Positions 56,647-64,000 of a DNA stretch of 64,000 nucleotides are shown here, piece after piece. Position 1 is the first letter of the stretch, and every line of letters begins with the position of its first letter. The position numbers and the translations under genes are program-made. Below the pieces are notes generated by a model, which was not told where the DNA came from, made no database searches, and saw nothing but the letters and a program-made list of their open reading frames with translations. The DNA is from Streptomyces sp. CB02366 (lineage in GTDB: Bacteria; Actinomycetota; Actinomycetes; Streptomycetales; Streptomycetaceae). The stretch is taken from positions 62,001-126,000 of the forward strand of contig NZ_LIVT01000008.1 of the NCBI RefSeq assembly GCF_001905905.1, written 5' to 3'.

Positions 56647-57936
56647 GTGACCGTCCCGTACCAGCTGTCCTCAGGCCGTGCGCCGCGCGCGGCGGACGTC
56701 GATCTGGCCGACCCGGCGTTCTGGCGACTGCCGCGCCCCGAGAGGCTGCGGGCCTTCGCCCTGCTGCGGGAGGCGGACGCGCCCGTGCTGTTCACCCCCC
56801 GGCCGGGCGCCGCCCGCACCGCCGGCAAACCGTTCTACGCCCTGGTGCGCCACGCCGACGTACGGGCCGCGAGCCGTGCGTCCCGGGTGTTCGCGAGCGC
56901 GCCGGGGGTCACCACCCCGGAGCCGGCCGGCTGGGCGAAGGCGTTGTTCGGGAACTCGATGGTGAACATGGACGGGCCCGAGCACGCCGCCCTGCGCCGG
57001 ATCGTCTCCCGGCGGTTCACGCCCCGGCTGCTGGCGGACGTCGAGGAGAACGTCGGCAGGCTCGCCGGGCGGCTGGTGGACGAGTTGATCGCCGAACGGC
57101 CCCGGGACTTCATGCCGTCGGCGGCCGCGCGGCTGCCGCTGGAGGTGATCTGCGACCTGATGGGCGTACCCCGGGCGGTCCGGGCGCGGATCGCAAAACA
57201 GATCGACCAGGCATCGGAGCGGGTCGGCGTGGAGCGCCGGGGCCGGGCCCGGCTGCGGATCCCCGGCCGGGGGCTGGCCTCCCTCGCCCGGATGCAGTAC
57301 GTCATGGGGCGGCTCGCGCGGGAGCGTCGGCGCCGTCCCGGGGGCGACCTCGTCTCGGCACTCGTGTGTGCGGACGTCGACGGCGAGGCGCTGTCGGGGC
57401 GGCAGTTGGGGGCGTTCTTCTCGCTGCTGCTGGTGGCCGGGGTGGAGACCACCCGCAACGCCATCGCGCACGGAGTGTTCCTGCTGGACCGCCATCCGGC
57501 CCAGCGGGAGCTGCTGCGATCCGACTTCGACCGGCACGTCGGCGGCGCGGTCGACGAGATCGTGCGGCATTCGACGCCGATCATCCAGTTCCGCAGGACC
57601 GTCACCACCGAATACTCACTGGGCGGTCGCACTTTCCTCCCGGGAGAGAAAGTCGCGCTCGTCTACGCGTCCGCCAATCGCGACGAAACCGTTTTCACCC
57701 ATCCGGACCGCTTCGACATCACCCGGTCGCCCAATCCTCACCTCGGATACGGCGGCGGGGGCCCCCACCACTGCCTGGGAGCGCATCTGGCCCGGCTCGA
57801 AATGACCGCCCTCCTGCGGGAACTGATCGAACGGCGTCCGGTCGTCCGGAGTACCGGTGAGCTGGAACTCGTCGATTCGAATTTCGACAACCGGGTCGGT
57901 TCACTCCCGTTCACATTCGGCCGCACATTCACCTGA
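56647..57936 (+). CDS. Cytochrome P450
   Basis: The product is 429 aa from the GTG at 56647, chosen because GGAGG lies 8 nt upstream; ATG codons at 56641 and 56626 are alternatives. Landmarks: NSMVNMDGPEHAALRRIVSR, I-helix LLVAGVETTRNAIAHG, K-helix DEIVRHSTPI (ExxR), and the heme loop PHLGYGGGGPHHCLGAHLAR with its cysteine ligand. The GGGGPHxCLG form of the loop recalls the CYP124/125/142 group that hydroxylates sterols and branched lipids, but the substrate is unknown. No ferredoxin gene is adjacent. Confidence 0.85.
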   Translation: MTVPYQLSSGRAPRAADVDLADPAFWRLPRPERLRAFALLREADAPVLFTPRPGAARTAGKPFYALVRHADVRAASRASRVFASAPGVTTPEPAGWAKALFGNSMVNMDGPEHAALRRIVSRRFTPRLLADVEENVGRLAGRLVDELIAERPRDFMPSAAARLPLEVICDLMGVPRAVRARIAKQIDQASERVGVERRGRARLRIPGRGLASLARMQYVMGRLARERRRRPGGDLVSALVCADVDGEALSGRQLGAFFSLLLVAGVETTRNAIAHGVFLLDRHPAQRELLRSDFDRHVGGAVDEIVRHSTPIIQFRRTVTTEYSLGGRTFLPGEKVALVYASANRDETVFTHPDRFDITRSPNPHLGYGGGGPHHCLGAHLARLEMTALLRELIERRPVVRSTGELELVDSNFDNRVGSLPFTFGRTFT

Positions 57937-58069
57937 ACGACAGGGCGAACGACAGCTCCGCAACGCCGGAAAGGATAAATGGGCTCCTCCGCGTGCCAGC
58001 CGTGCACAATGATGAAACTCTCTTCCCACCGGCCGAATCGGCCGGAATTCATCGCAGCCAGGAGGAGCA

Positions 58070-59326
58070 ATGCCGGCCAAGCGCCGTCTCATCGTCTCGT
58101 GTGTCGCTGCGCTCGCTCTCAGCCTCCTGGCGGGCGGCGGCATCGCGGGCCGTCCGACGTCTGCCCCGGACTCCGTCGACGGGGCCGCCCCCGGACCGGA
58201 GCGGACGGCGAGCGCCACGGCGCACGGGGCGTATCTGGACTACGGGCCCGAGGGGGTCAGCCGGATGGCCGACCTGTCGCGCTGGCTCGGCGGGGCGGAG
58301 CTGCGGGTGGGGCACACGTACCTGCCGGGCGATCTGTGGGTGAACATCGAGGGCGCCCCTGAGTTCCTCGACGCCTGGGCGGAGTGGAGGCGGGCGGACG
58401 AGGACCGGATGTTCGTCCTGAACGTACCGATGCTGGAGCGGAACGAGGAGCGGATCCCGGACGAGGGGGTCCGCACCCTGCTCCGGGCGGGCGCGGCCGG
58501 GGAGTACGACGAGCACTTCACCCGGCTCGCGGAGCGCCTGGTGGGGCTGGGCGTGCCGGACACCGTGGTCGTGCTCGGCTGGGAGATGAACGGCACCACC
58601 TACACGCACCGGTGCGGTCCCGATCCCGCGTCCTGGAAGGCGTACTGGGAGCGGATCGTCACGGCGATGCGCGCGGTCCCCGGCCAGGAGTTCCGTTTCG
58701 ACTTCACGCCGAGCCGGGGTCGGGACGCGGTGCCGTGGACCGAGTGCTACCCGGGCGACGACGTGGTCGACATCATCGGGATGGACTCCTACGACCAGCC
58801 GCCCGGCGAGACCTTCGACGACCAGGTCGCCGACCCGTACGGTCTCCAGAAGCACGTCGACTTCGCCGCGGAGCACGGCAAGCCCATCTCGTTCCCGGAG
58901 TGGGGCCTCTTCCGCAACGGCGACAACCCCGCGTACATGCGGCGGATGCTGGAGTGGATCGACCGGCACGAGCCCCTGTACCAGACGGTCACGGACTACT
59001 GTCCGCACGGCGTCTGGCAGTGCACGAGCAATCCGCGGTCCTCCGAGGTGTTCCGGACGATGATGACCGCGATGGCCGCGCCCTCCGGGTCCGCCCCCGG
59101 CCCGACGCCCACGGTCACGCCGGACCCGAGCCCCGCGCCGCCGGAGCCCGCCCCGTCCCCCTCCCCCACCGCCACCCCGTCCCCGCGGCCGTCCCTTCCC
59201 GGGGCGCCCGCGTCCCCGTCCCCGGGGAGCGGGGCGCCGCCCCCGCGCGGGTGGTGCGTCACCGTGCCGTCCGCCGACTGGCTGGGCCCGTGGTTGCGGG
59301 AGCGCGAGATCTGTTTCCGTCACTGA
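58070..59326 (+). CDS. Secreted GH26-like glycoside hydrolase
   Basis: The product is 418 aa. Signal peptide KRRLIVSCVAALALSLLAGG. The catalytic barrel shows VVVLGWEMNGTTYTHRCGPD (acid/base Glu) and KPISFPEWGLFRNGDNPAYM (nucleophile Glu), the GH26 mannanase-like pattern. A Pro/Ser/Thr-rich linker of about 55 residues and a short C-terminal segment with two cysteines (GWCVTVPSADWLG, EICFRH) follow. GGAGG lies 6 nt before the ATG. Near the exopolysaccharide operon it could process the polymer, but it may equally act on plant mannan. Confidence 0.8.
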   Translation: MPAKRRLIVSCVAALALSLLAGGGIAGRPTSAPDSVDGAAPGPERTASATAHGAYLDYGPEGVSRMADLSRWLGGAELRVGHTYLPGDLWVNIEGAPEFLDAWAEWRRADEDRMFVLNVPMLERNEERIPDEGVRTLLRAGAAGEYDEHFTRLAERLVGLGVPDTVVVLGWEMNGTTYTHRCGPDPASWKAYWERIVTAMRAVPGQEFRFDFTPSRGRDAVPWTECYPGDDVVDIIGMDSYDQPPGETFDDQVADPYGLQKHVDFAAEHGKPISFPEWGLFRNGDNPAYMRRMLEWIDRHEPLYQTVTDYCPHGVWQCTSNPRSSEVFRTMMTAMAAPSGSAPGPTPTVTPDPSPAPPEPAPSPSPTATPSPRPSLPGAPASPSPGSGAPPPRGWCVTVPSADWLGPWLREREICFRH

Positions 59327-59338
59327 CCGGGGCGTGGG

Positions 59339-59374
59339 AACGGCTCCGGCCCTCCTGCCGGGGCCGGGGCCGTT
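59339..59374 (+). terminator. Terminator after the GH26-like gene
   Basis: AACGGCTCCGGCCC, 8-nt loop, GGGCCGGGGCCGTT: 14-bp stem with one wobble pair, 12 bp after the stop. Confidence 0.65.
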
Positions 59375-59557
59375 TGCCGTACGGGTCCGGCGCGGGACGG
59401 GGGCGAGCGGCCGCTCGCCGCCCCGCCCACGGGGACGCGGCCCGCTCCGGCACGGCGCCGGCCGGGGGACGGCGCCCGGCGGGTCCGCGACCGGCGCACC
59501 GGGCGCGGTCCGGGGCGACGCGCGACCATGGAAACCTACAGAGGGTGGTGAGGTGCA

Positions 59558-62011
59558 ATGGCATCCGCCGATGAGGGCTCCCCGGCGGAGCCCGGCCCGC
59601 TGCCCCTCGGGGGCGGGCGCGGCCCGGAGCGGACGGCCGACGAGGCGGTGGCGGTGGTCGCCGGCGACGGCACGATCACGGGCTGGACCCGCGGGGCCGA
59701 GGCCCTCCTCGGGTATCCGGCGGCCGAGGCCGTCGGCCGGTCCGCCGCCCGCCTGCTGGCCGGTCCGCCGGACCCCCGGCGGACGGCCGCGGTGGCCGCC
59801 CACTGCCGGTCGGGGGCGGGGTGGAGCGGGCTGCTTCCCCTACGGGCCCGGGACGGCCGGTCGCTGGACGTCGACGTACGGGTCACCTCCTCGTTCATGC
59901 TCGACGGGCGGGAGGCCTTCGTGGCGTCCGGGCGGGAACTCACCCCGCACTGGACGATGAGCGGGTCCGTCCTGGACGACTTCCTGAGCCGGTCACCGGT
60001 CGGGATGGCGGTCCTCGACCCCGAACTGCGCTATCTCTGGCTCAACGACTCACTGGAGCGGTTCGGCGGCGTGCCCCGGGACCAGCGGCTGGGCCGCAGG
60101 CCGGGAGAGGTACTGCCCGAGGTGCTCGCGGAGCCGCTCGAACGGCTGATGCGGCAGGTCCTGTCGACCGGCCGGGCGGTCGCGGACTACGAGTACGTGG
60201 GCTGGAGCTGGTCCGATCCGCACCGCCGACGGGCGTACACCAGCTCGTTCTTCCCCCTGGCGGACGCCCGGGACCGGCGGATCGGTATCGGGTACATGGT
60301 CCTCGACGTCACCGACCGGTGGAACGCCCGCCGACTGCTCGCGCTGGTGAACGAGGCCGGGGCCAGTATCGGCTCCACCCTGGACGTGCAGCGTACGGCG
60401 CAGGAGCTGGCCGACTTCGCGGTGCCCCGGTTCGCGGACTTCGTCTTCGTCGATCTGCTGGAGACCCCGTTCGGCGGCGAGCGGCGCGGGACGGCCCCGC
60501 CGGCCGGGGGCGGGCGGGCGACCATGCGCCGGGCGGGCATGTGCTCGGTGCGGGAAGGGTGCCCGGAGGCGGTCGTCCGGGTCGGGGAGGCCGTCGACTT
60601 CGTGCCGCCGCCGCACGACGCGCACTTCCTGCTGCACGGCGACCCGGTGCTGCTGCCGGTGCTCGATCCGGACAGTCACGAATGGACGGTGGAGCAGCCG
60701 GCGCGGGCCGCCCGGCTCCGGGAGTTCGGGCTGCACTCGTTGATCTCCGTACCGATGCGGGCGCGGGACACCGTGCTGGGGCTGACCACCTTCATGCGCT
60801 CGCGCAATCCGGTGCCGTTCGACGAGGACGACGTGGCGCCGGCCCGGGAGCTGGTGGCGCGGGCCGCGGTGTGCGTGGACAACGCCCGCCGCTACACGCG
60901 GGAGCACACCGCGGCGGTGGTGCTCCAGCAGAGTCTGCTGCCGCACACACTGCGCGGCGGCACGGCGCTGGACGTGGCGTCGTCGTATCTTCCGGCCGAC
61001 GCGAAGGACGGCGTCGGCGGCGACTGGTTCGACGTGATCCCGCTGTCGGGGGGCCGGGTCGGCCTGGTCATCGGCGATGTGGTGGGGCACGGCATCGGAG
61101 CCGCGGCGACCATGGGCCGGCTGCGTACCGCCGTCCAGACCCTGGCCGACATGGACCTCCCCCCGGACGAGCTGCTGGCCCGTCTGGACGACCTGGTCCT
61201 GCGGCTCAGCGAGGAGGAGCCGGTGGACCGGACCGGTACGACGGTGGTGGGCGCCACCTGCCTGTACGCGGTCTACGACCCGGCGAACGGCCGCTGCACG
61301 ATGGCGAGGGCCGGCCATCCGCCGCCTGTCGTCGTCACCCCGGACGGGGCGGTCAGCTTCCCGGACCTGCCGGCCGGGCCACCGCTCGGGCTGGGCGGGC
61401 TGCCCTTCGAATCACTGGAGCTCGCGCTGCCCGAGGGGAGCCTCCTCGGCCTCTACACCGACGGACTCGTCGCGGGGGCCGACAAGGACGTCGAGAACGG
61501 CATGGAGCGGCTGGCCCTGGCGGTCTCCCGGGACGGGCTGCCGCTGGAGGACCTGTGCCCGGCGGTGGTCAAGGAGTTGCTGCCCGTACCGCAGCCGGAC
61601 GACATCGCCCTGCTCCTCGCCCGGACGCATGTGCTCACCCCCGACCGCCTGGCCTCGTGGGACGTGGCGGTGGACCCCGCGGCGGTCGGGGAGATCCGGG
61701 CGAAGGTGGCCCGCCGGTTGGAGGCGTGGGGGCTCGCGGAGCTGTCGATGACGACGGAGCTGATCGTCAGCGAGCTGGTGACCAACGCGATCCGGTACGC
61801 CTCGGGGCCGGTGCGGCTGCGGCTGCTGTACCAGTCGGCGCTGACCTGCGAGGTCTCCGACGCCAGCAACACCTCGCCGCGGCTGCGGCACGCGAGGACC
61901 ACGGACGAGGGCGGGCGGGGGCTGTTCCTCGTCGCGCAGCTCGCCCATCGGTGGGGAACCCGGTACACCGACCGGGGCAAGATCATCTGGGCGGAGCAGC
62001 CGCTGCCCTGA
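59558..62011 (+). CDS. PAS-PAS-GAF-SpoIIE phosphatase-HATPase signalling protein
   Basis: The product is 817 aa. In order: PAS 1 (residues about 25-125, GTITGWTRGAEALLGYPAAE), PAS 2 (about 140-265, SPVGMAVLDPELRYLWLNDS), GAF (about 265-435, LHSLISVPMRARDTVLGLTT), PP2C/SpoIIE (about 445-680, GGDWFDVIPLSGGRVGLVIG then VVGHGIGAAATM), and an RsbW-like HATPase (about 690-815, ELIVSELVTNAIRYASG, TDEGGRGLFLVAQLAHRWG). It thus combines anti-sigma kinase and phosphatase halves of a partner-switching pathway in one soluble protein. No STAS-domain partner lies nearby. Confidence 0.9.
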   Translation: MASADEGSPAEPGPLPLGGGRGPERTADEAVAVVAGDGTITGWTRGAEALLGYPAAEAVGRSAARLLAGPPDPRRTAAVAAHCRSGAGWSGLLPLRARDGRSLDVDVRVTSSFMLDGREAFVASGRELTPHWTMSGSVLDDFLSRSPVGMAVLDPELRYLWLNDSLERFGGVPRDQRLGRRPGEVLPEVLAEPLERLMRQVLSTGRAVADYEYVGWSWSDPHRRRAYTSSFFPLADARDRRIGIGYMVLDVTDRWNARRLLALVNEAGASIGSTLDVQRTAQELADFAVPRFADFVFVDLLETPFGGERRGTAPPAGGGRATMRRAGMCSVREGCPEAVVRVGEAVDFVPPPHDAHFLLHGDPVLLPVLDPDSHEWTVEQPARAARLREFGLHSLISVPMRARDTVLGLTTFMRSRNPVPFDEDDVAPARELVARAAVCVDNARRYTREHTAAVVLQQSLLPHTLRGGTALDVASSYLPADAKDGVGGDWFDVIPLSGGRVGLVIGDVVGHGIGAAATMGRLRTAVQTLADMDLPPDELLARLDDLVLRLSEEEPVDRTGTTVVGATCLYAVYDPANGRCTMARAGHPPPVVVTPDGAVSFPDLPAGPPLGLGGLPFESLELALPEGSLLGLYTDGLVAGADKDVENGMERLALAVSRDGLPLEDLCPAVVKELLPVPQPDDIALLLARTHVLTPDRLASWDVAVDPAAVGEIRAKVARRLEAWGLAELSMTTELIVSELVTNAIRYASGPVRLRLLYQSALTCEVSDASNTSPRLRHARTTDEGGRGLFLVAQLAHRWGTRYTDRGKIIWAEQPLP

Positions 62012-62147
62012 GCGCGGAACACGACGCCGTGCCCGGCGGCGGGCGGGGCGGCGGGTCCGCACGGACGGACGCCTTCTCCGCGGGGGGGGGCGACGGGGCG
62101 GGGCCGCCGCCCACCGGCGCTCGCCTCCCGGGCCGGGACGGGGACCG

Positions 62148-63989
62148 TCACGGGAGGACGGCCGCCTCCTCCCGCGCGAAGAGGCGGGTCAGCGGCCCGC
62201 CCGCTTCGATCAGTTCGTCCCAGGCGCCCTCCTCGACGATCCGTCCGCCCTCCAGGACGGCGATCCGGTCGGCCCTGCGGACGGTGGCCGGGCGGTGGGC
62301 GATCAGCAAGGTGGCCCGGGCGGCGCGGTGGGCGGCGAGCGCCTCGGCCAGTTCCGCGTCGCCCCGGTGGTCCAGGTGGGCCGTCGTCTCGTCCAGCACG
62401 AGGACGCGCGGGCCGCTCAGCAGCCCCCGTGCCAGGGCCACCCGGGCCCGCTGGCCGCCGGACAGGGTCGCACCGCGCTCCCCCACGGCCGTGTCCAGCC
62501 CGTGGGGCAGGGCGTCGGCGATGGCGGAGACCCCGCAGAGGCGGGCCACTTCGCCCACCTCGTCCGGCGTGGCGTCGGGAGCGCCCAGACGAAGGTTCTC
62601 GGCGAGGGTGCCGTGGAAGAGCGGTGTTTCCTGGCCCACCACGGACACGGCGGCGCGCAGGTCGTCCTCGGCGAGGTCCCGCAGGTCCACGGGGCGGGCC
62701 GGACCCGGTGGCAGCAGTTCCACGGCTCCCTCCGCCGGATCCCAGTACCGCGCGAGGAGGTGGGCGCAGGTCGACTTGCCCGCGCCGGACGCGCCGACGA
62801 GGGCGACGGTCTCACCGGGCCGGACGACCAGGTCGACGCCGTCGAGCACGGCCTCTCCCCCGTAGTCGAACCGTACGCCGCGCAGCCGCAGCCCGAGCGG
62901 GCCCGCCGGCAGGGGGCGCGGGGCGGCGGGCGCGGGCGCCAGGGCCGGGGCATGCACGGCGGCGCCGACCCGGGCGGCGGCGGCGCGCAGGCCGCCCGCC
63001 CGGCCCAGCGCGGCAGCCGATTCCGCCACCGGGGCCAGGGCGCCCAGGGCGAGGGCCATGGCGGCGGGGGCCCACGCCCCGTCCAGCCTCCCGGCGGACG
63101 CGGCGTGCGCCGCGGCCGCCACGACCCCGATGACGGCGGTGACGACCAGCAGGTCGCGGGCCGCGCCCGCCCCGGTCTCCCAGGACTGTTCGGCCCGCTG
63201 AGCGCGGGCGAGCCGGCGCCCGGCGGAGCGCAGCCGGGCCCGCGTACGGTTCAGCGCCCCGGCCATCAGGAGTTCGCGCAGCCCGTCGACGCTCTCCACG
63301 GTCTCGGCCGACACCTCGGCGAGCGCCGCCCGGGTCCGGGCCCCCCGCTCAGCCCGCCCGCGTGCCTCGATCAGCGGCGACCAGGCGAGGAGCAGCGCGG
63401 CGGGCAGAACGGCGAGCAGCAGCCACGGTCCGAGCACCGCCAGCACGGTGGCGGAGGCCGCGAACACCACTCCGGATGCGAGGATTTGAGCGATGGCGTG
63501 GGCGTAGAAGAACTCCAGGGCCTCCACGTCCCCGAGGGCGGTGGCCGCCAGGTCGCCACTGCGCCGCCCCGCGATCCGGGCGGGGGCGCTGCGGGCCAGT
63601 CCGTCGAAGACCCGGACGCGCAGTTCGGCCAGCACCCGGTAGGCGAGGTCGTGCGAGAGGTCCATCTCGCGCCAGGTGGCGAGGGCCCGGAGCAGGACGA
63701 GCCCGACCAGAACGGCGACGGTCCCGGCAGCGGGCGGCCGGTGCGCGGTGACGGCGGCGCCGACCGTGTGCGCGGCAAGGGCGACGAGGGCCACCAGGGC
63801 CGCCTGGTCGACGAGGGCGGCCAGGCAGGTGCGCAGCACGGTGGCGCGGTGCGCGCCGAGGACCGGGAGGAGCGAGCGGAGGGCGCGGGCCGGAACGTCG
63901 GGGGCCGGGGCGGCGGCGGGACGGGGTCCACGCGGGCGGCCGGGGCCGGCCTGGGCCGCGGTCGGGCCGGGGGCAGGGGTCGTGGTCAT
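62148..63989 (-). CDS. ABC exporter half-transporter (CydC/D-like type)
   Basis: The product is 613 aa. Six membrane segments occupy residues about 50-340 (LVDQAALVALVALAAHTVGA, TVAVLVGLVLLRALATW, VVFAASATVLAVLGPWLLLA). The ATPase domain has Walker A ALVGASGAGKSTCAHLLARY, signature TLSGGQRARVALARGLLSGP and Walker B VLVLDETTAHLD. The layout resembles CydCD and lipid/drug exporters. The ATG at 63989 overlaps the TGA of an upstream frame cut by the window edge, so it probably pairs with a second half-transporter. The 136-bp downstream gap contains a run of nine G but no gene. Confidence 0.85.
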   Translation of the reverse strand: MTTTPAPGPTAAQAGPGRPRGPRPAAAPAPDVPARALRSLLPVLGAHRATVLRTCLAALVDQAALVALVALAAHTVGAAVTAHRPPAAGTVAVLVGLVLLRALATWREMDLSHDLAYRVLAELRVRVFDGLARSAPARIAGRRSGDLAATALGDVEALEFFYAHAIAQILASGVVFAASATVLAVLGPWLLLAVLPAALLLAWSPLIEARGRAERGARTRAALAEVSAETVESVDGLRELLMAGALNRTRARLRSAGRRLARAQRAEQSWETGAGAARDLLVVTAVIGVVAAAAHAASAGRLDGAWAPAAMALALGALAPVAESAAALGRAGGLRAAAARVGAAVHAPALAPAPAAPRPLPAGPLGLRLRGVRFDYGGEAVLDGVDLVVRPGETVALVGASGAGKSTCAHLLARYWDPAEGAVELLPPGPARPVDLRDLAEDDLRAAVSVVGQETPLFHGTLAENLRLGAPDATPDEVGEVARLCGVSAIADALPHGLDTAVGERGATLSGGQRARVALARGLLSGPRVLVLDETTAHLDHRGDAELAEALAAHRAARATLLIAHRPATVRRADRIAVLEGGRIVEEGAWDELIEAGGPLTRLFAREEAAVLP

Positions 63990-64000
63990 GCGGCGCGCTC
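63986..64000 (-). CDS. 3' end of an upstream coupled gene (partial)
   Basis: Only the last codons (Glu-Arg-Ala-Ala-stop) are inside the window. Its TGA would overlap the ATG of the ABC exporter gene in an ATGA arrangement, the coupling style used throughout the window. A partner ABC half-transporter is the natural guess. The evidence is minimal. Confidence 0.3.
   Translation of the reverse strand, partial: ERAA

Noticed and set aside
62080..62100. Run of nine G near the ABC exporter 3' end as a regulatory or quadruplex element
   Set aside because: A single G run without partner runs of similar length nearby. No evidence of function.
1..64000. CRISPR arrays, rRNA and tRNA genes
   Set aside because: No regularly spaced repeats of the right size, no rRNA-like conserved stretches and no GTTCRANYC-type T-arm with matching acceptor stem were seen on either strand by eye. 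A tRNAscan or CRISPR finder run would settle this.

Overview
The window reads as a Streptomyces chromosome segment. Base composition is very GC-rich, start codons are often GTG, and coding genes are packed head to tail with 4-bp ATGA/GTGA overlaps. The content includes genus hallmarks: a short chaplin, a MelC1/MelC2 tyrosinase pair, a BlaA/BlaB-type regulated beta-lactamase, SpoIIE-type PP2C phosphatases, and small Streptomyces families (DUF6381, DUF6480, DUF3618, DUF4235). No rRNA, tRNA or CRISPR array was seen.

Layout. 1-9.1 kb: a signalling phosphatase cut by the window edge, a secreted protein, a membrane-anchored HTH protein, a FUSC-type membrane protein, a glycosylase-fold protein, and several small conserved proteins, ending in a cysteine-rich zinc-ribbon protein plus a tiny membrane protein. 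9.2-15.5 kb: an island of insertion-sequence wreckage. It holds at least four transposase remnants, a GAF-PP2C phosphatase gene broken at both ends, a secreted protein of three 26-residue repeats, a divergent MurE-like ligase that lacks the usual diaminopimelate signatures, an HTH remnant and a MITE with CTAG flanks. 15.5-19.3 kb: a Tat-exported phosphodiesterase, a secreted protein and a coupled stress-type membrane operon (Holin-X, DUF3618, DUF4235).

19.4-22.3 kb: a complete beta-lactamase regulatory module (BlaB-like serine protein, BlaA-like LysR regulator, divergent lipoprotein beta-lactamase). 22.4-27.5 kb: a five-gene ABC importer in nikABCDE order with a Nur-box-like operator in front, so nickel is the likely substrate. 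27.7-36.8 kb: a Tat-exported barrel-type protein, an acyl-CoA dehydrogenase pair with a quinone-reductase-like enzyme, an XRE-cupin regulator with its own palindrome, a PIG-L deacetylase, a rhodanese and a proline-iminopeptidase-like hydrolase. 35.6-40.1 kb: an osmoprotectant-type ABC transporter whose ATPase gene is convergent with the permease and binding-protein genes, with DUF2087 and hemerythrin genes between.

40.2-44.6 kb: an SRPBCC-DUF4166-TetR operon under two palindromic operators, then a TPR protein coupled to a polyprenyl diphosphate synthase with no terpene cyclase beside it. 45.0-54.6 kb: an eight-gene exopolysaccharide operon: two GT4 glycosyltransferases, a polyprenyl-phosphate sugar phosphotransferase, an O-antigen-ligase/polymerase-like protein, a MurJ-family flippase, a polysaccharide deacetylase, a Wzz-like protein and a BioF2-like acyltransferase. 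It looks like a Wzx/Wzy-style pathway with a MurJ-family protein in the flippase slot. A chaplin gene follows directly. 55-64 kb: the tyrosinase operon, a P450, a GH26-like secreted hydrolase, a PAS-PAS-GAF-PP2C-HATPase signalling protein, and an ABC exporter half-transporter at the edge.

All assignments come from reading motifs, gene order and ribosome-binding sites by eye. No database search was run.
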